Source: Dichetophora obliterata (lineage: Eukaryota > Arthropoda > Insecta > Diptera > Sciomyzidae). Taken from it: 64,000 bases of DNA. Positions 55,417-64,000 of the stretch are shown here, piece after piece. Numbering within the stretch: position 1 is the first letter of the stretch; each line of letters opens with the position of its first letter. The notes below the pieces were generated by a model that worked only from the letters and a program-made list of their open reading frames with translations, was not told the DNA's origin and searched no databases. The stretch lies in assembly GCA_963920525.1 (NCBI GenBank), contig OY986435.1, positions 224,180,399 to 224,244,398 of the forward strand, in the 5' to 3' direction. A program made the position numbers and the translations under genes.

Positions 55417-56330
55417 TGGCGCTACAACCGTATGCCGGTCTTGGCCTCATCTAAGAATTTGCGCCAGCCATTTCTGTCTTTCGCTTGCTGGCGCCAGTTG
55501 GAAATTCCAAGCTTCGCCAGGTTGTCCTCTACTTGGTCTTTCCAACGAAAATGCGGTCGTCTTCTTCTGCGTTGACAGCCTCTGGGTACCGAATCAAATA
55601 TTTTCTTCACTAGAGCATCGTCTTTTATGCGTTGAACATGACCTAGTCAGTGAAGCCGCTCGATTTTAATGCGCTTGACTATGTCCATGACGGCGCACAG
55701 CTCATAAATTTCTTCATTCCACCGTTTTCGGTACTCGCCATTGACGCAGATTGGTCCGAAGATCTTACGAAGAATATTTCTCTCGAATGCTCCTAAAGCC
55801 TTTTCATCTGAAGTGCTCAGCGTCCAGGTTTGTGATGCATAAAGTAGGACGGGCGCGATTTGTAGAGCGTGATTTTCGTTCGTTGGGAGAGGGCTCTGCT
55901 TCTCAATTGCCTACTGATCCCAAAAAGCAAGAGTTCTTCTTCGTTTGATCTCAATGCTGATGTCGTTGGTTCAGTTTATGCTGGAGCCCAGATAGATGAA
56001 GTCCTTCACAACCTTGAAAGAGGTATTGTTAACTGTAACATGAGTTCCAAGACGCTGGGAATATTTGTTTGTTGACACCAAGTATTTCGTCTTATCTTTC
56101 TTGTCATCATACATCTCAATCTTCTCCTGTTCGCGCTTTTCTGCCTCTCTTTTTTCCGCCTGAAAATACGTATCCCTTCTCTCCTCTTCTCTTTGTGTCG
56201 CTCCTTAGCAGTGTGCGTTACAGCCAACTGCAGGGTGGCTTTGTAGGCGGCGTCTTTCTCTGCAGCGGCGTCGCGACACTCCTGGTCGTACCACTGGTTT
56301 CCGCGAGGGCGATGGTTGCCAATCACCTCT
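55417..56330 (-). pseudogene. RTE ORF: linker and C-terminal part, reverse transcriptase core deleted
   Basis: Minus-strand frame 56326-56006 reads IGNHRPRGNQWYDQEC and AAYKATLQ, then a very basic KERHKEKRREGIRIFRRKK tract. This is the linker that follows the endonuclease in RTE elements. Near 56020 the sequence jumps directly to a region that, in other frames down to 55620, reads FIYLGSSIN-like, LLYASQTWTL, FERNILRKIFGP and RLHWLGHV, the thumb and C-terminal blocks. The frame 55610-55422 gives RGRRRRRRPHFRWKDQVEDNL-type sequence (basic run, then FRWKDQV) and LDEAKTGI before the stop. The whole catalytic core with YxDD is absent, so about 1.3 kb is deleted and no enzyme can be made. Confidence 0.75.
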
Positions 56331-56365
56331 TCAGCAGCCGCACGCGGCGAGTTGGAAATGTGTGT

Positions 56366-57250
56366 TCACTGCGCGCATATATCATCGATTGGAGGAGTGC
56401 TTTGAAGCAGGAGTGAGAGTCGAGTGGCAAAAGCTTGGGATGTCTGTTTTGATTGCAGCTTGTCGACGTCTAGCTTTCTCTGTGTAGGGTTGCGTGCATT
56501 CTTAGCTGCGCACAGACGTGTACGGATCTTGGTTCCGACAAAATGGTGATCCGAGTCAATGTTTGCAGCACGGATCGTGCGTACATTCAATACACTGGAA
56601 GAGTGCCTTCCGTCGATCAAAACGTGATCAATTTGATTTCTGGTTTTTTGATCAAGAGACATCCAGGTGGCTTTATGAATATTGAGATGCTTGAATCTAG
56701 TGCTACTTACGACCATGTTTTGTGCTGTGGCGAAGTCAATCAGCCTCATTCTGTTATCGGAGGTGTTGTCGTGGAGGCTTAACTTTCCGACAATTGAACC
56801 AAATATATTTTCCTTGCCCACCTTAGCGTTGAAGTCACCAAGCAAGATTTTTACATCGTGACGGTGGCAGCGCTCGTTAGCATTTTCAAGGCGTTCATAG
56901 AAAATTTCCTTGGCCCCAAGGAAATCAAAATTGCTTTGTCTTCTGTCGGAGCGTGCGCACGTATTAGGCTTGTATTAAAAAAAAATTAACTTTGATGCAG
57001 ATTATGGCAAACCGTTCGTTCAGAGGTGTGAATCGCAGGATGGGGGGCCGTAGTCTTGCCAACTACAAATCCGCATCCATACTTGAGCTTCTCCGAATGG
57101 CCGCTGTAGTAGATACCACAGGGTGCATGCCGATCCCTGTCCCTTTCATCGCAGATCTAGGATAGCAGTGATATCAGCTTTGTTTATTTCCAAGAAATCA
57201 GTCAGTTGGATAGAGGCATCTTCTCAATTAAGGGTTCGGAGGTTATTTTT
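56366..57250 (-). pseudogene. RTE endonuclease
   Basis: On the minus strand the first part (57250-56850) is readable across several frame changes: DITAIxxxRxKGQG, then CGxYYSGHSEK and YGCGFVVGK, the start of RTE (CFDP2-like) endonucleases. From 56845 an open frame of 159 codons reads LGDFNAKVG with the catalytic Asp/Asn pair, DNRMRLIDFA, STRFKHLNIHKATW, RNQIDHVLIDGRH and NIDSDHHFVGTKIR, which contains the terminal SDHxxV catalytic Asp-His. These motifs in this order are diagnostic for RTE-clade endonucleases. The second half is intact and the first half broken. The nuclease would nick genomic DNA to prime reverse transcription. Confidence 0.8.
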
Positions 57251-58489
57251 TTCGTTTTCATCGGATTTGGGGATCAGTTTTCTCCTATTCTTATTTATTT
57301 TCATTGAAATGGGTTTTTACGGGTGGGCTTCAAACCCGACGCACAACCTGTTTTAAGCCTGGGGGGCCCGCCGCTCAAATAAGCCGCCAAACTAACGGTT
57401 GTCAGTTTTGACGTTGCCCAGGAAACACTACGAGGAGGTTTGAGTCGACTTGAGGCGATTTCACAAGGATTATGCTGGCCTCGCCAGGTTGAGACAGTCA
57501 GACATGTAACCTTGTAAAGGTTCGCCTTCGGTGTTCTGGTAGGGATAACAAGAGTACCTACTTTTATGTTAAACTAGCTGAAAAATCTGATTCTGGACTT
57601 GGATTTGACATGCAATGAAGTCCTGTTCCAATAAACGCACTTAAAGTCAACGTATTCAAATTTTTTCATATAATTTTTTATGAATGTTTGTCCTTTGCAT
57701 TGATCTAGGATTTAGCGCCACTATATCAGGGGAATATTCTTCCGTCAAAAAGCTTACTTGTTTTTGTGTAAACAAAGCTTTTATACGAAAAAAGAGTTTT
57801 TTGATTTCTGAGGTCAATTTGGACCATAAGAGTTAGGTTTCGAGGTTTAAACTGTTTGAAAACATTATTTTCCCAGATTATTTTTAATGTTTCACTCATT
57901 GACACGAAGTCGATTAAGTTAATGAGAAAAAACAATTTTTCTAATGAAGACTGCATCAACATGTACTCGACCTTGAACCTTTAATTTTTCGAAAACGAGC
58001 CGAAAGATTAAAAAGCGGTAAACGCCATTTAATTCAGCGTCCTAGAACTATGCTGAAATGATATTTCTCCAGCTTGTTTGATATTTGGACATGCCCAGTG
58101 TTTTTATTACCATAAAATGGGCTGAAATAATGCATGAATTAATTTTGAAAAAATGTTCTAGATCTATGCAAAGGACAAAAGGACAAACAAAAATGTTGAC
58201 ATTAAATGCTTTTATTGGGACCGAACTTCAATGTACGTCAAATGTAAGTCCGGAATCAGAACTTCAGCTAGTTTAACATAGAAGTAGGTACTTTCGTTTT
58301 TTTTCGTAAATTTAAAATGCATTAGAAAAATTTAAAAATATTTCATCTAAAATTACTCTCCGAAAACCAGATTTTCGAACAGAACCGGGCCATTTTTTCC
58401 AATTCTTGGACTTTCGAAGGTTCTAAGTACTTCATTTGCAACCATCGTGTTTTTCAAGGGGGCGGGGGCACGGAGGATCCCAGATACAT

Positions 58490-61130
58490 TAACAAAATTC
58501 ATACACATTTGTCTTGCTGTAGTGTACAGAACCTTAACATACGGTACGTTAGTGATTTTCGCTCACTGCTTTACAGACAGTTGGTCGAATTTCGAACGCA
58601 GTTGATACTAGTATCAATAATTACTCAGATGTACAGTTTTTAAACACCGCTACACGTAATAATTTTTGTTATCTCATCTTTTAAACTGTGGTAAGGTCTG
58701 TAATTACTCTGGCTATTAAACTGTGTTATTAATAAACGCTGCGCTTGAAATTTATTTAGTTTTATAGTTTTAACTTCTGGAAACATTTTCTTTGAGTTTT
58801 TTAAATTGAGCTGTCATTCACATTGCAACTAATGGCTTTTATGTGCTGTCTACTTTTTTCCAATTAAAACTATAATGCAACAATATTGCAACGTGTTGCC
58901 ACTGGGCCATAAGAAAAAACAAAAATAAAAATAAAAGAAGAAACCATCTTCACGCACATTCTGCAAGTTTTTGTCTTTAAAGCAAAGTAGTTGAGGATTT
59001 TTTTGCGCAAAGTTTTGCAAACTTAAATGAATTTAAATGCTGAAACTTGGCTAGGTGGCATCGACATTAACCTTGGCCACTCACTCTTAACGTGGCTGCT
59101 GTGGCTTTGGCAGTCAGTTTAAATGAGCGCACGACAACAAATCTTGTAGATAATGAAACAAGTTACAGCAAAACTAAAGTACAAAAAAAAGAAACAAGCA
59201 ACAACAACTGCTTGAAGGATACAAGCTTGCAAGAGTGCAACTGTGTAGTTGCAGCTGCTGTTGCTAAATGTGTGTGGTGCAGTGTGCAGTATGGGTTGCT
59301 TGGTATTTGTAGCAAAACATAAAAAACAATGCAATTTTTGAATCATTTGTTGTTGTTGCTTTTTTATTTCACTAGCTATTTTTATTGTGTTTTGGCAACA
59401 GTTGCTGCTTCATGTTGCACAAAAAGGATTTTTGGTGGAATTAATGGCTTAGCGGTTGGCCCGCATGCTGCGCTGCGTAGATCCTAACTGATGCGCCATC
59501 TGCCCACGGAGTTCATCCACTGAGTGTGGGTGTGCGGTTGTGGACGTTGCCGTCTGTCTGTCGACCCGTGTTAGCCAAAGATTTGCTAAAACGCAAGCGG
59601 AAGGATTTCTTTGTTTAACCCGGGCAAAGCATTTTTTGTTGTGTTGTGCAATTTTGCAAAGTTGCTACAATTATTTTTCCATTTTCCTCCCATTGTTTAT
59701 TTAACAATTACCGCAAATTTGCTTAGCTTCTATGTTTTCAATGTTTAGATGTTACACCCACTCAACCAGTTTTTTTTTTTTTTTGTACACTTAAATATAT
59801 AATAAATATAGAGCGCAGATACTTCCTGGCGGCGTATCTTGCCGCTACTTGAAGCAGTGTATTTTTCCTTTTATCTTTCGCAGTTATCCTGTTTCATTGT
59901 GTTCACTTATTGAAAGTATTTTTCAACTCTTCTTCTAACCTGAAGCCGTTCAAATGAGTTGTCGGTACCTAAGATGCACTCAAGTGAAAATGTTTGCTTC
60001 GACTTAATTCGGTGCAAATGTTGAAAAAATATAACATTTTGTGAAAATTTTTTGCTAATATTTAATAGTAGATCTGAAAGGATTTTTATTAAACTCCTGA
60101 CTGCAATAAATATATGTTTTCTTCATCGACCATATTTTCATTTTCAGTCAGGCTTTAACGCAAATCAACCGCTTTTCATAACCATTTATAACTGTTCATA
60201 AAAGCGTTCTCATCAGAATACATGTACGAAAGCACGAGCTGAGTGTGTGTTTGGCGGAAGTGGTAAAAGCTTTTAAAAGCAAAAACGCACAGCACAGATT
60301 TATCGGCCGGAAAGATGATGGCGATTGTTTTTTGGGCTTATCATGGCTCCCTGCATACCAGTTATTGAAAGGAAGAATATGAATAAAAAAAAAAATTTTA
60401 AAACAACGGATATATAAATTGAACAGCAATATTGTATCACAACCCAAAATCAAACTTTATTTCTTTTATTTATTAAAATAATAAACTCTTTATTTGCCAA
60501 ATACGTTTAAAAAGGATTGCCATTAAAATAAATTGACGGCTTTTGTTGTGTGGATCCATTATTAACTGATGTGTTTAACAAGAAGAAAAAAGAAACTTAA
60601 TAAAACGATGATAAGCCAAAGGAAAATTATGGCAACGTAATTATTATGCTTTAACAAAAACCGTAGCAATGGTTGATAACACAGTGCAACATATGAAATG
60701 TGCACAAACTTTTGACTTTAGTTTCTGAAAGTACTGATTGAAAGTAGCAAAATGCCATTTGGATTTTTCTGGATTAGCTACCGTTCGGTTTTTATCGTGT
60801 CATGAATATTTTTGCTAAAAACTTAATTTTGAGCATTTTTTCAGAGAAATTGTAATTTTTCCGACGGCTATATCTCTTTAACCGAAGGGAATTTTGTTTT
60901 AAGACCTTTAGAATAATTATAGGTATAGACCAGGAGAAAAAACATTTAAAACAAACTGGTTTGAAAAAAAAAACATCTAGTGGTTCAAAACCGCAAAATT
61001 GTTGAAAAATGTGTACCTCGCCTTTGGTTTATTCTTAAAGAAACCTATGTTATTTTAAAAAGAAATGTATAAGATTGAATTGTTATTTGTTATTTTTCCG
61101 TAATTTTTTTAATAAACTGTTTATAAAATG
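58490..61130. other. no gene recognised; probably single-copy DNA
   Basis: This is the longest stretch without inverted, tandem or coding relics that I could find. GC is locally higher (59080-59600), with TTGTTGTTGTTG and CAACAACAAC runs of the kind common in fly introns and flanks. ORFs at 59092-59346 (both strands) and 60453-60196 show no motif. It may be intronic or intergenic host DNA. Confidence 0.4.
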
Positions 61131-61179
61131 TTATAACCTGTTTTTTTTTTCAATTTGGTACAATTGTTATTAAAAAAGT

Positions 61180-61265
61180 ACAATTTTGGAAGCTTGATGG
61201 TACAATTGAAGAAGCTTCATTTTGCATCCCTGATTGAAGAAGCTTGATTTTGCATCCCTGACTAG
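61180..61265 (+). repeat. 31-bp tandem duplication
   Basis: TTGAAGAAGCTT.ATTTTGCATCCCTGA occurs at about 61207 and again at about 61237. Confidence 0.8.
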
Positions 61266-61405
61266 AATTATTAATTAAAGTCAAATTATTCTGCAGCCAA
61301 CCTCATTGCAAATTCATTGCATTGAAAATAAAGAGGAATTGTAGAACACTTGCAACTATTTTCCCCGTAAAAAGTCGTGTTAATTGAAATTGCAATTTAA
61401 TAAAA

Positions 61406-62608
61406 ATGGAAAATTGTGTCTGCCAAAAAATTAATAATTTTTGTTACGTTTGTGGCCATATAGTGCCTAAAATTGAAAGGAATGAGCGAAAAAATTTGTG
61501 TACTCCAGAATTTAAGTTTGCATATACGCAATATTTCGACGAACAAGATTTAACTTGTGAAAATTTTACGCCTAATGCAGTGTGCAATGCTTGCTATAGC
61601 AATCTTTTGCATTGGTTACATGGCCGAAGAAGAAAGTTACAGTTTTCTAAGCCGGTGATCTGGTTAAAAGACCCAAATGGACACGATGAAGCCAGGTGAT
61701 ATGCATGTATTAATTATGCTGTTGGAAATAATAGGAAAAAGTTGAGGTACAAAAAATATGTTGCCGCGTGCACTGCGTCACTTCCAGTGCCATGCTCTGC
61801 TGATGTCGAACCACCTATAGCTCCTATAGCTCCTAAACTGGAATTATCGCAACGGAATTCCGAAATGCTGACCTCTTTTCTGAAGCGTAGAAAACTCACG
61901 AAGCCAGACGTTACAGCCACATCATACCGAAAACGCCAAGCTGAATTCCAGGAATTCTATACCATTGATGATGAAAATACATTTACTTGCTGCAACGACA
62001 TCAAAGGTTTAGTAAATAAATTGGGAATGGAGTATACAGCTGGTGACTAGCGATTATTCATTGATAGTTCAGTTTCAAGTTTGAAGGTTGTTTTACTGCA
62101 CAAAACAAACAAAAGACCGTCTATACCATTAGCATTGGGCACAAATATGAAGGCAAAATATGAAACATTGGACCATATATTGAAGAAAATCAAATACATT
62201 GAACATGAATGGAAGATTTGCTGTGACTTAAAAGTTGTGAACATATTGCAAGGCATTATTAACAAAGGAGGATTTCCAAAATATTTTTGCTTCCTTTGCA
62301 ACTGGTATTCACGAAGCAAACTCGATCAATATCAGTGTAAACACTGGATGAAAAGAACTTATGACAACGAAAAACAGTTAAAACTGTTGAACGAACCGTT
62401 GATCAAGAACATTGATGACATATTACTGCCACCGCTTCATATAAAATTGGGAATTTCTAAGAAGTTCATCGCAGTCGCCGTCAAACAAAATGATGAAGTC
62501 TTCGACTGTCTGAAAAATATCTTTCCAAAACTCAGCAATGATAAAATTAAAAACGGTAAGTTTGCCCATTTTCATATACAGTATAAGTTAAATGGTGGGA
62601 TGACATAA
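61406..62608 (+). pseudogene. unnamed transposase-like protein family, two in-frame stops
   Basis: One reading frame runs from ATG 61406 to 62608, broken only by TGA at 61697-61699 and TAG at 62048-62050; relatives I recall have Cys and Trp there. The N-terminus has paired cysteines (CxxxxNFCYVCG, then CNACYSNLLHWLHG), a likely zinc-binding head. A proline-rich linker (VPCSADVEPPIAPIAPK) follows. The core reads RLFIDSSxxSLKVVLLH, then YIEHEWKICCDLKVVNIL, then GGFPKYFCFLCNWYSRSK, and later LLPPLHIKLGISKKF. The Asp in FIDSS and the Asp in CDLKVV could be two acids of an RNase H-like fold, but this is inference. The usual C-terminus (with a third acid) is missing; the frame ends at the palindrome cluster at 62602. 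The family is widespread in arthropod and cnidarian genomes, as I remember, without an established name. Single-base stops suggest recent loss. Confidence 0.6.
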
Positions 62609-62778
62609 CGTCCACGGACATAAGGTCCATTGACATTATGTCCGCTCTAAACGGTCATAATGTCCATGGAATTGGAATTTATGTCTCTTTTGAAACGGAC
62701 ATAAGGTCCATGGACCTTATGTCTTTTTTGGGATGGACGTTATGACCGAAGAGAACGGTCATAATGTCCACGGATTCT
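62600..62778. mobile_element. palindrome cluster GGACATAA.GTCC, probable MITE
   Basis: Within 175 bp the words GACATAACGTCC, GGACATAAGGTCCA, GACATTATGTCC, GGTCATAATGTCCA, GGACATAAGGTCCA, TGGACCTTATGTC and GGTCATAATGTCCA occur, each self-complementary or the complement of a neighbour. The left edge TGACATAACGTCCACGG has an inverted partner TGGACGTTATGACCG, and the last copy repeats GTCCACGG. It truncates the transposase-like frame. There is no gene. Confidence 0.7.
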
Positions 62779-62963
62779 GAAATGAATGTATAAAATAAAA
62801 AAATAAAAAGTAGGTAGTTATTTTATTTTTTTTAACTAACGTAACAAAAGGCGTTATTCAAAAAACAAAAATGTTTATATTTTTATGTATAAGAAATGGT
62901 AATAAGTTTGAACAATGTTAAAATAAACAATGAAATTAATATTAAATAATAAATGTAAGAAAT

Positions 62964-64000
62964 TTAAAGATAAATTTTGGTCGAATTTTGTACAATTTGT
63001 CTGCAGTAAGGACAAAGAATTTTACAATTATTGCGCATTGCGTTCTCACAAATCGTTGTATAACAGGTAGAGCAAGTTTTCAAGTGATTACAGGGCTGCA
63101 ACAAGGTATCACGACTTTTATCACAGCATACAATGCATGCAATTGATTGATTATTCATATTAACTTTTTCTAAAATTGCGCTATCTTCGAAATTATCATT
63201 CTCATCTTCATCTTGGTGAACACCGTTTTCAATTAATCCATCGTCCTCAATACTTTCGTACTCGGAGATAAGATTGTTTTTAAAATTTGACATTTCATTT
63301 AAGAAATCTTCCAAAGAAATTTTACATCGGTCTAGGTTATCAATTGATTTCTCAATTAAGATAGCCCTTTTTATAAAATTATTTGTTTTTGGTCTCTGAA
63401 AGACGTCGTATGTTCCATCCAAGGTATTTTTCAGCTCCACGGTTTTCTTAAAATCTTCATTTAAAATTATATCCAAAAACTTGCAGAAACTACCATTTTT
63501 TGGTATCTTCGAGCTTAATATTGAGTTGTAACTTTTAGCAGCACTTGTTGTCCTGATAACGTCCTTATATACAGAAAAATGTAATTGTCCTTCCTATTGT
63601 TAATTAATGAAAATAACATTTAAGAATGATGTTTAAAGTCACAAAGTGGGAAATAATATTTCAAAAAATTATGTAATATTTGTACCTTTAACATCCATTG
63701 TTTCTCAAAATATTTTAAAAATTGACCGAAAGTGTTCCCATAGTTGGATGGCAAAGAAGAATTTGACAGCATATCAAAAGCTTCAAAAATAGTTGTCGGC
63801 TTCAGCAATGGTAATATCTTGAACTTATGAAACAGTCGTTTCATGTCTTTATTTTTATTTACACACTTCATAAAATTGGGTATTTTTCCAGCATTTCTGT
63901 TAAGAGCCTGGCAATAATGAAACCAGCAACCCTTAATTTTTGCTGAAGGGAATGTCTTTTTCAAAGCATTTCGCAAAGCTGTTTCATAGTCCGACATGAA
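62964..64000 (-). CDS. MULE transposase with C-terminal RING finger (5' end outside window)
   Basis: The minus strand enters at the right edge. Exon 1 (64000-63686) reads MSDYETALRNALKKTFPSAK (a frame-internal Met) and GCWFHYCQALNRN. This is the MULE/MudrA domain signature SDxExAxxxAxxxxFPxAxxxGCxFHxxQ with the catalytic Asp and the conserved CxxH. After EKQWMLK a GT at 63685 and an AG at 63594-63595 bound a 92-bp intron, phase 0. Exon 2 (63593-62964) continues EGQLHFSVYKDVIRTT and RAILIEKSI, then an acidic stretch EDENDNFED. Residues from about 63137 down form a RING finger: CIVC, then PCNH, TCSTC and CPYC, followed by a short tail ending IYL, close in layout to the RING of IAP proteins. There is no stop or frameshift inside. 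The transposase would move a Mutator-like element; a RING would suggest ubiquitin ligase activity. The enzyme's remaining acids and any N-terminal zinc finger lie off the window. Confidence 0.75.

Larger units (their letters stand above)
55401..57552 (-). mobile_element. RTE-type LINE, internally deleted, with 7-bp duplication
   Basis: AGTACCT is duplicated exactly at 55394-55400 and 57553-57559. The 3' end (minus strand) is a (TAAG)n tail at 55401-55416, the simple-repeat tail typical of RTE elements. The 5' part carries the endonuclease. The catalytic reverse transcriptase core is missing, replaced by a junction near 56005. Confidence 0.85.
55197..58485. mobile_element. long palindromic element, split by an RTE LINE
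   Basis: Outer arms 55197-55393 and 58278-58485 are inverted (GAATCCTCCGTGCC against GGCACGGAGGATCC, then CAAGAATTG, TGGCCC.GTTCTGTT, TAATTTTAGATGAAAT). Inner arms 57553-57715 and 58130-58282 continue the same inverted pairing (AGTACCTACTT.TATGTTAAA, CTAGCTGAA, CTGATTC.GGACTT, TTTGTCCTTTGCAT). Removing the LINE joins them into arms of about 360 bp around a loop of about 420 bp. No transposase is seen. A run of C at 55209-55221 lies near the left tip. Confidence 0.8.

Noticed and set aside
59092..59346. Overlapping ORFs of 75-76 codons on both strands
   Set aside because: No recognisable motif, Asn/Gln/Ser-rich low complexity, no coding continuity. Probably chance frames in host non-coding DNA.

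Overview
The window looks like AT-rich intergenic DNA from an insect, most probably a fly (Diptera). This is an inference from its very low GC, intron-size gaps, polyA and microsatellite-tailed non-LTR retrotransposons, abundant mariner/Tc1, hAT and piggyBac remains, and degraded tRNA-derived SINEs. I see no bacterial-style operon, no CRISPR array, no rRNA and no convincing functional tRNA. I also see no multi-exon host gene that I can name. Almost everything recognisable is a transposable element, a relic of one, or a capsid-like or transposase-like gene carried by one. The species is not identifiable from what I can see.

Left part (1-12.2 kb): an intact ORF enters from the left edge and encodes a capsid-like protein (inferred double jelly-roll). 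It is followed by local direct duplications and a minisatellite. Next come a mariner relic split by a palindromic MITE, a MITE full of GACTGA words, a short TTAA-flanked piggyBac-type MITE, and a 5'-truncated RNase H-bearing LINE. The LINE has a 13-14 bp target-site duplication, a (CCTAA)n tail, and sits inside a piece of hAT-type coding sequence.

12.2-31 kb: a TTAA-bounded piggyBac element (12248-17944) carries a broken, intron-containing transposase gene. It has itself been invaded by a hAT-type foldback MITE and by a 3 kb Jockey/CR1-type LINE on the opposite strand. Then follow a hAT MITE, a mariner relic, a 1.7 kb hAT element with the end of its transposase, a LINE endonuclease fragment, a nested inverted-repeat complex (24.8-27.9 kb), a 142-bp tandem array and two short MITEs.

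31-48 kb: a 2.15 kb inverted-repeat element with a nested hAT-type element; a palindromic MITE; a relic of a RAG1/Transib-like transposase (36.65-40.17 kb) broken by two insertions; a nearly intact Tc1/mariner-superfamily element with DD37E spacing and a single frameshift; a hAT-type element carrying two tRNA-derived SINE units; and a truncated LINE.

48-64 kb: an inverted-repeat element hosting a hAT insertion with a perfect 8-bp duplication; a mariner element with intact ends but a broken gene; a 30-bp-arm hairpin; a long palindromic element split by an RTE-type LINE with 7-bp duplications; about 3 kb of DNA without recognisable repeats; a pseudogene of an unnamed transposase-like family with two in-frame stops; a dense cluster of GGACATAA-type palindromes; and, leaving the window at the right edge, a MULE transposase gene whose last exon ends in a RING finger.

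The genes do not form a pathway. The logic of the region is nested insertion: at least eight insertions can be delimited to the base by target-site duplications, and these give a relative order of events. The most unusual items are the intact capsid-like ORF, the MULE-RING fusion, the RAG1-like relic and the unnamed transposase-like family.
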